From assembly GCA_034687125.1 (NCBI GenBank), contig JAQGBZ010000168.1, positions 62,001 through 126,000 on the forward strand: a stretch of DNA of 64,000 nucleotides, given 5' to 3'. The notes below the pieces were generated by a model. That model had not been told where the DNA came from, did no database searches, and worked only from the letters and a program-made list of their open reading frames with translations. Shown piece after piece: positions 1 to 14,800 of the stretch (its first letter is position 1; each line of letters begins with the position of its first letter). The DNA is from Neelides folsomi (taxonomy: Eukaryota; Arthropoda; Collembola; Neelipleona; Neelidae). The translations under genes were made by a program, and so were the position numbers.

Positions 1-3000
1 CCGTAGTTGTAGCATATGGATTAAAATTTAATTCACGTAATATTACTTTATAAATCAAAGTTTGTTAATACTGATTTGACTATTGTATATTAAATATTTA
101 TGAATAGAGAACAATGCTCATTTTAAGCTCATTAAATAATGCAATTTCAATTATTCAATCCGTCTATTTATGTTTGGTAGTAAGAATTCTACTTATTGTT
201 AAACATTTACTATGCATTAATATGTATAATCTTAAAGATAATAATTTGTTAATGTTAATTCCAATTCCTCATTAATCCTCTTGAATAGAAAGGCTAAAGG
301 GTGGGATTGGGAATTAGAATCATTGTGACAGAAGGAGGAAGTGGACATGAATAATAATAATAGTAATATTATTATCCTCCCATTTCAAATTATCTTCTCC
401 TCACTTCTCTTTGGATCAAAGGTGAGTCGGGAAATGCGTATTACCTTAATAGCTTTTTCAGATCTCTGTGGCGTGAGAATATGTTAATTGCGCACCATGA
501 GTTCTCCTTCGTCCCAAATAAAATCCTCAACATTCTGTTTACCCCAGGAGAGATATTTATTCAGTACATGGGAATTTGAGAATCTCTCCGATGTGCCTTA
601 ATTTTAATTTACCAAGCCTCTTCTATTCAATTTCTTCTCTATGGGCTTAAAGGATAATAAATAATGGGAGAAAGGTGACAAGGATCTTTATAGCATTTTA
701 ACTCTTTCGTGAGAAATAGTGAAAAACCAAGTGAAGAATCTTCCTTTAAAAAATGACTTTCATGGACCAACCCAATTACCTGCCATTCACTCACATGAAA
801 AATTTGTGGAAAACTTTCTTATTCAAACAAAATATTTAGATAGGCTCTCTCTGTATAATCATTCCTCATTTACCCCCAACAATTAAAAATGTGAAAACTT
901 TTAATATGAGAATTGTTGGAGGAAACTAAAAATTATTTTTTTGATTTACCGTATATGCAAATATTCATGTTTGGATAGAAGTTATATGTAAAGATACTTT
1001 ACAAATGTATAGTATACAGTACATGTTTTTTTGGCTTTCTAAAGATCCAAACATCGTCATTAAATATTGAATTAAATATGAACCATATTATTAAGACAGT
1101 TCATGTTTGTAATTTTTGAAGCGTACATTGACATTTGAACGGGTTAAAGAAAAACTTGAGTTTGAGAAACTCAATTAATTACCTCGTTCGAATCACTGAA
1201 GTAAAATGTAAAAGGATTTCAATTTTACAACGTCTATTCAACTCAAGTCCTATTTCATGTAAATTTTATTATACAACACATTGAGCCTTAAATCTACTTA
1301 CTTGCATTTAAGTTATGTGTTATGTATATCTCTACAATAAAGATAATAGACAGGAGAGACTATGCATGAGCAATCATTGTATTAATTTGGATTATGCCAA
1401 CGAATCGTGTGTGTGAACTCCGTGTGAAACTTAAGCAGAAATTTTTTTAGTTCAATTTTACAAGGTGAAAATGAGTTAAATTGTATTCTCGAATTTGTTC
1501 TAAAGGTAAAAGATAAATATCAGCATAATGACAGAAAATTGAATGAAGACTCATGTTTAACAAGTTTTGAAATTTAATAACGATGTGCCTACAAGTCAAA
1601 ATCGATGAAATATTTTATAAGTAAAAGTTTAATATAACATTTGCAAGGGATTTGGGCAAGAACGCCTCTTCATTTCGTGATTTTCATTGGATCATGAAAA
1701 ATCATGAAAATTTGAGATTTCCAATAAATTGAAAATCTTGCTAAATGACTTTCACTCGATGACAAGGGAAATATGGTTTCAGAACCATTTGAGGTCATTT
1801 ATATTTTGAAATGATTCCCGTCCCTAATGATACTGCCCAAAACTTGGGATCCTCATGGATCTCACAAATTCATAAATTGAGCTGAGAGGGAGGATGAGAG
1901 GCATTTGTGGGCTGGTTGGATAATAAGTGGGGAGAGGCCAAGCCGATATATTATCAATAAATAACCAGAGTCTTCGGAATAGTTAAACATTTTATAGGCA
2001 TATGCTTATTCGGTGTATAAGGAGAGAGACTCGTTTACGCAAAGGTCCCCTTTAAATTTCTCGACTCGCCTTCCTAATGAATAGTAATAATAAACATGAA
2101 ATTTTATGGCTCCCAATTAGAATCCAATTGACCTTTTACTCCTCCATTCACAAAGAAGAGGATTCCAATTGGTGAAGCCTCTTTTAACACATTCCGCATC
2201 TCACTTCGTTCATATGAATCTTTGTTTTTATTTCATTAGCTTAAGTTAATAACAAGCTCCGCAGAATTTTGATCTCCGCTTTTACGAGTTGGAAATATTA
2301 ATTTAAATGGGTTTCAAATAGTAATAATGATAAGGATAATAGAACAACCGAATCTCATATTGAATCCAAATAAATTCAGCTCAAACAACATAAATTAACG
2401 AGAAATCGACATTTATTACAACTTCTACTACAACTGTAATTTCAGCATTTGTACTTATTGTTAGTACTTTACTTACATGTACTTATGTCAATACTTATAT
2501 CGGCGTTAAAATATTTTTGTTTCAAACCTAGTAATTTTTATTAAATTGATGTTAAAGCTAGTTATAACTAAATTTTTATGCGACGAACTCAAATGTGCAT
2601 GGCAAATGCTTATGTTTCTGCTTATACAAAAGTGTCAAATATCCATAATTTTACATCATATGACGTATTTAGACATTTACCCAAAGGTCTCTTAATAAAA
2701 CATATTTTGATTAGTGAAAATTTCAAAAATTCTCTTAAAGCCAACTTATTTGTCCATTAAAATAAACGTTAAATATAATCAAATAATATGAAATAGATAG
2801 TAGATAGCAAAAGGAAGGTATTAAATAATAAAATATAATGCATAATTCTAGTAGTAATATTTATATTGTGGGTATACAATTGTATTGCACCCCACTTAGC
2901 TTTTTTACTTGGGAGATAATCGGCTATTTACAAAGCGTGTGTGGTTGAAGAATCAAGAATGTCTCGCCATATAGAATTGCTCTTGATGTGTCACACGTCG

Positions 3001-6000
3001 TGGTCTCGGCTTTTGAGTCCTGAAAGATAAAAATTGAAAAACCTCCACACGCGAGACGCCCAAAAGGACTTTCAAAGGAAATCAAAGAGACAAGTCATAA
3101 AATGGACCATTATAATAGTGCAAGCTTCTTTATGAGGGAAAATGGACTATACCAATATTATTTAAGAGAGTTGAAAAACGATCCTCTTCTTGTATAATAT
3201 CTTATCTCTCCTTTTAAGGTTGAAGGTTGCAACGTTCCTTTCTTCAATTTTTATTTTCCCTCTGAAAAACAAGGAGATTATTTGGTCGTCGCGTCCATCA
3301 CAGTTTAACATGCAAAGAAACTTGGTCCAATCTTGGCTTGTGCCTTTTCAAGTCATTCTTACTTAAATACGTACAGATACATACATAAGAGTGCCATATA
3401 CGTATACATAAAAAATACAATATAAGCATACCATAAAGTCCATTATTATATTTATCTACTTCTATTGCTCAATGTAATACGAGTCTGTACACTGAGTGTA
3501 TTATGCATTTAAGCAAAGGATGAATTTCTTTATTACATTTTTGCGGCTATTGTATTAAGTGGGAATAGTGACTCATCCACATTCTCGAACTGCGAGTGTG
3601 AGGGAAAAAAGGGATTATTATTTAGAATAAATATCTATGAGCTGCTGACCGATGAGAGTCAAATGGAGATTGCTAGGATTTGGTCAAATTCCTTCAGCTT
3701 TGCAATTCCTCCAAATGTCTCTCCCAGCTCAAGAAGATTACTTGGAGAGATATTGGGAAGAGTTAAAGGGATAAGAAAGAAGAGAGAGAGTAAAGAGAAG
3801 TAGCAAAGTTGTACAGACATGAAAGAGTGTATTCCGCTCTTCGCACAATTTTTCTTTCTAATAAATTCATTCTTTAATCCCTTTGTTAATTTAATGCGGA
3901 CGGCACATTGCATAACTTGAGGATTAAACTATCCTTTAACGCTGAAATATTACCTTCTTCTTTTCCTCTCCTCGAACAAATCCTCGACTTTTACTTGTCT
4001 TAGATGCGTAAGACCGCTTAGGATCTCTCAGATTCCTTTCATGCTCCTGTATCATATATTACATATATATTACATATATTACTTATATTAAGCAGAAGGA
4101 AAGTTGAGAGGCAATGGCCACCGATACATTTGAACCATCTGAGACTTCCAAAGGTTGAAAGAGGTAGCGAAGTTGGCAAGAGCTCCAACGTGTTTACAGA
4201 CACATTATAACATTTGAGCAATTTCTCAAATTCTTCAAATGAGTTTTTCTCCTAATCGTCTCTATTCGCCCTTTTCTCGATCAGATTTACATTATTTTAC
4301 ACTAAAGGGAAAAGTGATATTAAAGGCTAAAGGGCTTATACAATAGGAGATTGTATAGGTGGTTGCAGTTGGGAGAGTATAAAAGGTAGATCGATTATCT
4401 TCCAATTTGTTGGGGAGAGATGTTGATGTAAAGTATTGTAAAGTGTATTCCATTATTGTGTGTGGGGGGAAGGGAGGTGAAGATGCGCGGCAGTGAGAAG
4501 GACCCTTTCGAAAGCTTTAAGACCGAAAGCAATACATTTCACCTTATATGTCAGCTCTCTTTTAATTGCTTCATTAATTAAATGAGAACCGGCTTCTTGT
4601 GCAGAGAAACTGGTTATTAATTAGATTAAAATAGCTTTTAAAGAATTTCGCAGAGCTTGAACTGGAGCTGTCAGACTTCAGGGGCATTTGTCTTCATGTC
4701 AAAATCTAATCTTTCCTTGTGTATTAAATACCCAGTTAAATGAACTTGAAGGAAAATCATCAACACAATGACCACTTTTAAAGATGATTATATTTTTATA
4801 TATCGAAGAAGCTACTGGAATTGACCATGCTTATAGTTACATCGGAATGCCACAATTCATTCACTCGCTAATTTGTAATACAATAAATCTCCTGTTTTTT
4901 CTCTTGAGAAAATAACTGTTCCGAATATAAAAATTGGAGATAAAAAATTCAAATTCTTCCAAGTCCATTGTTGCTCGAATAAATTTTATCCTTATTGTTA
5001 ATTTAATTGCCTCCAAGTGTCGACTTTGTTCACTTTATATATTTTAGTTAATGGCAAATAGCACGGGTTTATTGCACTTTCTTTAGATTACTTAACATTA
5101 GCATTAAGTTAAGAGTTACAAGTTCACATTTCACCTTTAATAAATATAAACAAAAACTACTCACACTATCTAACTTAATGTAAGTACGGTGAGTATGTAA
5201 ATCTATCTATTAGAATCGTTCAGTTGTGTAGTTTATTGCTCATTATCAGCTTGAATTGAGGCAATAACATTTTAATGTAATTTATATTTAAGCTTTAGGA
5301 TATTTTTAAATTAAACAGGATTACAAATTTTGCTAATTTGAAAAAATCTTAAACTGAAAAAACAATTGAAGTTTATATAACACTCTCAATGAAGTTAATA
5401 ATTCTTTCAACCTCCTTCGAAAAGAATAAAAAATGTCATTTGTAAAAGATAACCAAATCACACAGCGTGCAATACAATAATTCACTGTTAAATAGTAATT
5501 TGTAATTTCTGGTTATTTCTTTGAAGAATCTTATCGGCGAATTTGAAAAGATTCATCTTGTAATAATGGAATAATTTGGAAGTTGGAGACGAGTCGGACT
5601 TCACTTCTCATTTTATTCTAAATATTACAATAATTTATCCTAAATGGTCCTTATAAACTTTCCTTTACATGAAATTAACATTAAATAACATGTCTTATTC
5701 TCATTCAAAAGTCGTTCTCTTATACCCTGCATCCTTTCCCATAAAAATATGAATACGCCATTACTCAAGGAGCAAAATATAACAAACGGCCAGAATTGTG
5801 GAGCCTCAAATCTTTTCAATGACTTCAATCCATTACGCACAGTACACATACTTACCTATACCAGGATGTACAGTATATGAGTGAATCAAAGGAAGATCCT
5901 CTAATTGTAATCACATAACCCAAACGGCTCCACATAGTTTAACACATCGACGATCTATGCGTTTACATTATCCTATTATCCAGCTACTCGTACCTGTATA

Positions 6001-9000
6001 AGTACTATAATGGCATGGGTGAAGGAGTGCCACCGACGATCATAAAAATCACATTTAAGAACTCCATTACGTAGGAATAAGTATTTGGGAATTTCTGAGT
6101 TCACCAGGTACTTTTACATCGGCCCTTGTTCCAAACTAGCGGATATTCCGACAGGCTGACAAAATATCATCATGTATGTACTTATATAATAAAAGTGGTC
6201 AAAAGAATTAGGAATTCTCCTCATTTGGGTGAATTCATCATTTGGGAGAAGGCGCGGTGAAAAGAAATAACCTAAGCGTTCGTGCTTCTCTCCCACTTCC
6301 ATTTAATTTAATTAACAAACCCGCGACTCATTTATATTACCTTTATGGTGCATGTTTGAATACATTTGACCTATTCATCTGATTGAAGGGAAGAAGGGTA
6401 ATCGGACTGAACGGAGTGGAAAAAAAGAGGATTTTTGACGGGAAATTCGTTGGCGGCTCTAGCGCCTTTTATAAAACTTCATATTATATGGGTTATATAA
6501 GAACACAATGCTCCTGCTTGTTCAAGATTCATATCTGAGCTGAGAGTCGGAATAATTATTATTATTATGAAAATGAGGGCTGGAGGGTGATGGAGCTTCC
6601 TTCCATTCAACAACACTTCCATACAATTTCGGTATGACTTGATGAAGTGGAAGTTATAATGAGAATGGAATGTGAGGTTTCATTCTAAGACGACGAGTCG
6701 TCGGAGTGTCAAATTTCCAATATTGCATTCTAATTGTTATTACGAGATATTTATTGTAAATATCCTGATATATTATATGAGTATATTATGTACACAACTA
6801 CTGTACAATGGGCACATTAATGCTTTATAATACAGGCATGAGATATGTAAGAACCATTTGATTAAAAGTATTATAGGATATTAAAATTTGTTAAACCTAA
6901 TCAAAAATTATGGAAAATTAAAGTCATTGGATTTACGTCTCATGTTTCTCATGCTCCTGACGTTGTCGGCGTCGGCGGGTGAGACTTAGATCCCCATAAA
7001 GAAGAGTCGTAAAGGGAACCGGGAAAGATATCTACTTGATCCAACATCAACTCTCCTTAGAAAATTAGGGAAGTGAAGTAGTAGGAAATAAAATAGTTAC
7101 TCAAGAAGGGCCCAAATGCATTCCTCCGAATTCCTCTCTTTCTTATCCCCTCCTTTTTCTCCATAATAAGCTTGCCAGCTGGCAGGGTTATTTCTTCTTC
7201 CTGTTGCACTCACAATGTTCTTAAGATACAAATAGTCTCAAATTCATTCAAAAGGTCTTTGAAGCAATGAAGCTGAAAAGAGACGTAACATGAGAAATCT
7301 ATCATTCCTACTTCATGAACCGTAAGGTCTCAATTTTGATCGTCATTTCCTTCTCAATTTTTACAAACTTGGCTCAAAAAAATTCAAAAAAGTTATATCT
7401 GTACATACATAATATATGATACATCAGTATAAATATGGTTAGTATGTACTTATTAGTATTTTATAGTATTTATATTGCTTACAATACTCGTTTAGAATAA
7501 ACTAATACAGTAGTGTATTAAAGAGATTCTTATATATATTACATTTTATGTATAGCTATGTAATGCAAATGAGATTTCTCTAAAGAGTTTCACTCTTGTC
7601 ATTTTATTTGTAATCCGCTTTTGTCAAATTTATCTCCCCAAAAGAGTTACATTAAATGTGAAGGTGCGCCTTCGATTGATCTTTTTGCACGAATGTTAAA
7701 AAGTCAAGTTTATCTCGCAATACAATTTTTTCAATCGATGTCCATATGTTTAAAAGATATGGAAAGGGGATTGTACATGTGTTCTAGGATGTAGCGAATG
7801 AAGTTGGTGAGATAGGGCCAAGAACGGCTGACATGTTATTGGAGGGCTGATGAAGTCAAGTCGTTGTTATTCTCCCCGTCGTCTCTTTCCTCTCCTTCTA
7901 AACATGTTTCGCAACAAATAAACGAGGACCTTTTTGAACAATGGTCACTCCGAAGGAGGCTGGAATAACAAAGGAGGGAGTAAGAAGCTATAAAAGATCT
8001 GGATTCTGGAATTTCCCTCTCGTCCCTTGTGTCAGACATGGATCCATCATTCATAATTCTTGAAGGAGAGTCGTAATCGTTTACATTCCTTCTTTCTCCA
8101 CCTTCCGCCTCACCTTCCCCATTTTATTAGCAAGATTTGGAATTCTGTGAGCAGAAAGGCCCAGATTCCACATTTCTCCTTCTCTCATTTAATGTACACG
8201 TGTCAGCATGAGCTGAGAGAAGACGTCGTTGTCCTCAGCGGAGGAACTTGAAAAACATTTTTTTCCTTCCCTTGCTTTGACACTTTAATTGATAATTGAT
8301 GCTCACCTCACCGGAGAGGTTGACAGAAGATTCGAAGACTCCCACAATGAGTGTTATTAGCCCAAACAGACAAGGGATGAATTTGAAGGTGGAAATCAAA
8401 ATGGTATGAAAAAAAGTGGATTCGTCAAGTCGTCTCTCTTTCTCCTTCTCTTCTTCACAAAAGAGAAGTTTGCCCATTTTACACATAACTGACTCTACTA
8501 CTCAATTACTTATTATCATTTGTCAGAATAGCGTCTTTTGCACTATTGTACGAAAATTAATATGCTACGTGAAGGTGAAATAACTAGTGTTCACATACAT
8601 TGTCTTTACACCTCGATGCACAGAATGATATACATTCATTAACGGACGTTTTCCTTACTAGATAATAATAACCTGTTTGTTTCGTCTCATAGTTTAGAAA
8701 AATTTAAATGAGGATAAGATATATGGAAAAGAGAATTTGATTTATTCTTTCAAACTCATCCAAGACACTACAAATAGGAAAAACTTCTTCTCTACTTTAT
8801 AACTACAGAATTTGTATCAAGATCAACATTATAATGTTAACAACATACTGTATATGAATATAAATATGTATGATACACATGGTCTATTTCTCTTATTTAA
8901 TAAGGGTTTAACAATATGGATTTTCCCATATTTAACAAATTCTATATATTTTAAAGGAGAAATTGAGAACTTTCTACAAAATTTTATCTCATTTAAAAAT

Positions 9001-11850
9001 TTATTATTGAGAAGTTTACCAAAAAGCATCAAAGAATTTCATTTCCTTTTTTATTCAGTTGAACTAGTTACACATTTGACTTGAAATTAGCAAGAAAAAT
9101 GAAGTGGCTAGAAAAATAATGATATGAAAAATTGGATCTACTTAATATGCATATTTTTTCATATATGCAAATATAATCTATCAGTATGTAATAGTAAATA
9201 GAAATGTCCGCCTTCCTTATAATACGACTACGCGGAGAGTGTATTGAAAGCTTTTAGAAGCGATGAAATCGTATCATATAAGGATCATGGCGTTGGATTA
9301 TAATAATCATCTTATCCAAATGGCGACCTGAATGTCAAATGAACTCATTCAGCTCATCATGGTCATCATCTCACTTATTTCCCACAATCGGAATTCAAAT
9401 CAAATTCAGGATTAGAAATCGTTCAGGCGCTCTCGGCATTTCCTCGCATCATCTCAGCAGCCGTCGATCCACAAATTGCCCATCTCCCCACCTTGCCCAT
9501 TTTAATTGATCCTCGAGGGAGAAGCTCCAGTCAAATTGAAGCCAACAAAATTTCAACCCCAATCCATTCCTTCAATCGAGAAATTAATTCTTGATGCCCT
9601 CAAACGCCTTCCAACAATTCATAAATTCATATATTCATATATTAATATGAGTAGTGGGGAAGGTCTAAAATCAATTCAGAAATCTCCAATTCTCCCTCAT
9701 GACCAATATTTATTAAATTTAATATATACCTACCATGCAGACTCCCGAGAGATTATTTCACCAGTTTGGGCAGTTTTGAAAGTAGCGGAGCGAAATTAAA
9801 TTCTATTCGCTGGATAATGAAATTATATGTAAGAAACCCAAAGCTTTATTTAATAAATTCACACAGGAATATTTCAATATATTGCATATAGGTATGCATT
9901 ATTTTATCTATTGGAGTATACATAGAGAAAAGTTTAATACCTACTCAACTACTTACTCATATATTCAAAGAATGTTGAATGGTTTCATTTAAGCTAATCA
10001 ATTCTTCAAGTGCGTTTATGCGTCTACATATCCTACATACATAATATTGTACATGATATTGTATGATCCAAGACGTTGAAATCGAAGTTACATAATACAT
10101 GTATTTATGTATTTGTATTTATCATTCCATTCCTTCTTATGCAGACGAGATGAAGGGTCAATAGGCCTCAATGGTATTTGTTCTCTTATTTGTTTTCTCT
10201 TGAGATTGACAATCTCGATAATGCCAAAGAGTCTTCGGATATTAAGAGACAAAAGGTCGGATTGTATCTCACAGTACTAATAAGAGAACTTACAATGCCC
10301 AAGATCATTTTAAATGATAAATACTTGCATATTTACTACTTTGTGTGCTTAACTTCTCAAGGAATGCATTGTACATTTAAGTAGTTGTTGGCAAAGTGTG
10401 GGAAGCTTTTGTCTCATACAGTAATGTTATTAATGTTTTGAATACAATTCATTCTGGTGTTGGTTTTAGTTAAACACACTTGAGTGGATAACTTGGCGCA
10501 ATAAATATTATTGATTGCTAATTTTGAGGATAATCAACTCAGTGTCTTTGGCTTTGCATCAAACTTATCAGGACGGGAGAAAACCACAAAGTGCACCATA
10601 ACTCAACCACACCTCGATGAAGAAGTTCCCTTAAAAGGTCACGAGGTCATCATCACTCATCGGCTTATAAAAACAAATGGATTTTTTTAACATAACTTAA
10701 CTTTCTTATGAAACCACAATTATTTATGTACCAATACGAGTATTTGAATTTACCACCAAGATTGATAGTTTGATAGAAAAGCAAAGATACGTAATAAAAT
10801 ATTCAGGATGGTTTTTATGTCTAACTTTAAGATAAAAGTGTATAAAATACTTACATCTAATGTATCAGTATGTATGTGTATGTATAGTTTAAACTCTTAC
10901 TTATTTAAATGTTTATTTCTTATCATTTCTTGGCTTATTTATTATTGACAAGTTTCCCTCTTTGTTTTTGAGGTTGTGATTTGGAATGTCTTTCAAACTT
11001 TTTCTTTACGCCTTTTTGTTGATGTGTGGAGGATGTGTTTGAATATTTATAGCTCTTGTTGAGATTGCAAAGCAAGTGATTTACATCTCCTTTAGCTATC
11101 CAAAGAGCCGAAGTCTTATTCCTGTAATGTAAGAATACATAATATAGGAATGTATTGGTTGTGTGGTATTGTACTTAAATAAATAAACATAATACCTGTA
11201 AGGTCTTGCACACGATCATTTTATAGTGTGTTTTGTTCCATAGTCGTTTTGCTCAAATCAGACACTTGAATCAATTCAAGCTCTCTCAACATGTTCATAG
11301 AGAGGGAATGAGAGAGGTAATATCGTTAGCATAATAGCGTGAAAAGAGACCAACGAAGAAGCTCATTTAGTGCGAAAGGTCAAGAATTTGCATAAACATC
11401 AAAAAGATCATCTTGGAAGAGGAGACGGATGTTCTTGTACTTCCACGCCATGAAATGGAGAACTTGAGGATTCCTATCGAATCACACATCTTCCCAACAC
11501 TCCGACGACGAGAGAGTTAAGAGAGAGAATTTCTCGCCAAACGGCTCGTTAAGCTCAACCCTCAACAGTCGCCCATCTTCTTCTATAATAATTGATCGAC
11601 AGGAGAGTAATTTATGCTTCCACAAATGGCGGGATTGTGGCGGCTCTCACGGCAGCCGGAATTCTTTTTTACACACACTCCTTTGAAAAAAGGATTAAAG
11701 GAAGCATTTGAAAAATTCCCTTTTGTTTTTCCTCCTCCATACAGGCGACAGGGTTTACATACATTATCTCTCCCCTTCGCACATACTTTGCATATTTTCT
11801 CTTTGGCACCAAGAGAGATTTTCATCAACCTTTTTATTTTGTTTCTTCAG
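1..11850. other. gene-free AT-rich stretch upstream of the ankyrin-BTB gene
   Basis: I see no coding exon, RNA gene or mobile element that I can support here. The open frames are short, AT-rich and without recognisable domains. The stretch has scattered TACATA/TATG-type simple repeats (for example about 4048-4090 and 10030-10110). It probably includes the promoter and one or more untranslated 5' exons of the gene that begins coding at 11896, because a good splice acceptor ends at 11850. A distant gene's introns cannot be excluded. Confidence 0.6.
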
Positions 11851-11895
11851 GTGTCCTCGAAGTTGTTTGACGATCGGAATTGATCATATTGGAGG
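11841..11895 (+). other. probable 3' splice site and 5' UTR of the ankyrin-BTB gene
   Basis: A pyrimidine-rich tract ending TTTCTTCAG at 11850 is followed by 45 bases and then the start codon at 11896. An in-frame TGA lies at 11881-11883, 12 bases before the ATG, so translation cannot start further upstream in this exon. The acceptor suggests that at least one untranslated exon lies further 5'. A transcription start inside this stretch would also be possible. Confidence 0.45.
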
Positions 11896-14800
11896 ATGAG
11901 CGGAGTGACTCCACCACAACCCATTGCTGAGTTTCCAGACCAGTACACCCGTAATGAGGATATCATTCGCCCCAAGCCCAGACGGTATGTAACTCTTTAA
12001 CTACTTTAATACTTAACTGATTAAACTGATTATTCTGACAAAACGCAAACATTCCCCATTCTCTCCATTTCAAATTTATCGACGTTTGGAGTATTTCATT
12101 TTTTTTATCCTTGATATCGTGGTAGCAGTAAGTAAAGATTTAAAGTGATTTAGCTCCATTCCTATGTTATTTATTTTGAATTTCTAATGAATCATTTACT
12201 CATTTTCGCTTCATCAGTTTGAACCAACCAAAACTGTGAATTAATCTTTGTGTATGAATTTTACAACAAACGTTAATTGTTGCCTTACTCCTTCCAACCA
12301 AACATGAAACATCTTTTATGAAATGAAAATTACCAACAAGAAGTGATAATAACTATCGCCATATACGCATAAATATTATGTATGGAATACTACAGGTATT
12401 TACTATTGTGAAACTGTTTAACGTAAAATCGGATAGTAATGCACATTGTAGTGTACTACTACATACAATAGACACTATGTACATAGTAATTTAAGTAGGT
12501 AGTTATGTTAAGTTTGTTAGTATGAAAGTTTATATATCTACCGTTTATATTACAAGAGAAGAATTATCAAATCCGTACGATGCAATATAAGATGGTCAAT
12601 TAGGAATTAAAGGAGGATTCAGTTCTTGTAATTACGTAATGTGTGCCTTTGCGGCCTTTGAATCTTTCCCTTCATTTGACTTCATTTGCCTTCGTGTCTC
12701 GGAGGGCTTTCTTCCACCAACGAACAATGGTCAATTACAAGAGGAGAGAAAAAGAAGGAAATTGCAATTTATGGCTCAGAATGAGTGGGGCTTTTTAATT
12801 CTAATGGGCCTCAAGAGAAGGAAGAGAAAAAGTTGCGGTGGCTCAAACATCTTTACAACTTGGAAGTATTAAACGTCATTTACAAGGTTTAACTCTCAAA
12901 TCCATATAAAACCCGTCGTCGTGGACTTTGTGAATTTCACCAAGACTCTCAGTCAAACGTATAATGTAGCATGCATAATTTTTTTCCTTCATTACTCTTT
13001 TCCTTAACACATTGATATGAGAGATTTAATGAGCTCCAAAGATTTGTCTTTATAACTTGTCGTAATGGACCTTCTTCGTATTATCCACACGGAAGGGTGA
13101 AGAGAGAAACGATCGGCAGTGTTATATTACTTAAAGAATTCATCTATTAGGCTCGAGGTTGAGAGATGATGATGGGGGGAGGGCGAGGAAGCTCCTTTAC
13201 CTCTTAACGGGATTTAAAATCATTTTCAATTGAAATCAATGGGGAACCGAGGGATCGCTTCCACAAAGAATCAAATCTTCTTTTTTTATGCATAGCAGAA
13301 ATGATGAATGGAAAAAAGTGAGATGATCTGCGACAAATATCTCGAATAAGAGACGACCTTTTACAGTCATACAAAGCGGAAGAAGTCCGATAGGAACTCG
13401 GAGATTGAGATCGGTGAATTGAAACTCTATGGGAGATTCGAATATTAAAATTTGAGAACTTTCAATTGCCTTCGACAGGAGCAGAGCGTTTTCCCAATAA
13501 GGTCTTTCCAATTTACAGTTTATAATTATATGCTGATCCCTATCTCTCTTCCTCGATTATTCTGCATAGATGATTTCAAAAGTATGACTTCGTCTATTGA
13601 GTTCAGTCTATTCAGACTCGACGACACCCATGTAAATTGGAAAATGATATTACAGGGAGCTACTCGAGCAAGTTCAACTGTTCAACATGTGTTGTAATAT
13701 TACGTTCTTCATTTATGTTCTTCATTTATAAAATGAAAAGTGCGTATAAGAATATTTAACTAAGGCATTGACTTCTAAGATACTTTATTACATTGCAAAA
13801 CTGCTAGGCAGTAGAGTAAATACATAGATTGTATTGTAAGAACAGTTTCCGGATAAGATAATGGATTGATAATGAAAATTATAAATTTATAAAAAATGCA
13901 GTATCATATCATCTTCATTGATAGAGGAAACAAGAAGTTGTTTAGCTGACTCTTTTTTATAGTGAAGATCGAAGGTGGAGCAATTAAATAAACAAAAAGG
14001 TTCTCAAGAAAAAAGAAATTGAAATCTCTTTTCAATAGATGGATTCTAATGAATTTCCCCATCCATCCAATTTTGTTATAAAGTGCTTTGAACTTGGTTC
14101 ATCCAACTTTACTTATTTATCCAAAATGAGAAACATTTTCACCCAAGATAAATGAAATTCACTTCGTCTCCGAGATTCCTTATCTTTATTGGACTTTTAC
14201 ATTTTGATTGTGCACGCACTTGCACTATAAAATGTAGTAGAATGCAAAAGTATGTAAAAGGGTTCATGCACCCATTGGTATTTAACCAATGAACTGAAAA
14301 GGTGTAATTTTGAGTATTTGAACTTTTCATAGAAAATTGGATCTTGGGATTCTTTGGATTGGTAAAGGTGTAACAGTAAATGATGATGAGAGTTCCGATG
14401 GGCCGCCGTGTGCTTTTGTTAAAAATCCAGTTTCGAGTAGGTTAAATCCCATTTCAAACCATTTCAACTTCTTTCCCCCATTGATGCTCAAAATTGGAAA
14501 TATTTAATTTAAATCTAGAACCCGGGCCAAGGGGATATGACAGGCAGATATTAAATTAAGGGGTTTAACGGTGATTGGATGCGAGAGGAAATTTATTTGT
14601 CATGTTAATGAGCTCCATTACGCTTTCTAATTGTTCTCCACTCAGGGGGGAGGTTCACCACCGGACGGGTTTAAAAGGGTCTTAGAGTCAGTTTGAAGGT
14701 CAGATGGGATGTGTAAAGGGAATTTGACCCAAATCGATCCTTGCGTAGACTCCCAGACGATCTCCATCATTTCACCTGTCGTTTCTATTCTCTAATTAAG

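Noticed and set aside
1180-1200. GTTCGAATC resembling a tRNA T-loop
   Set aside because: No A box, acceptor stem or cloverleaf could be built around it.
9506-9799. 97-codon open frame with protein-like composition
   Set aside because: No recognisable domain, no splice partners in phase, and codon content like the surrounding AT-rich DNA.
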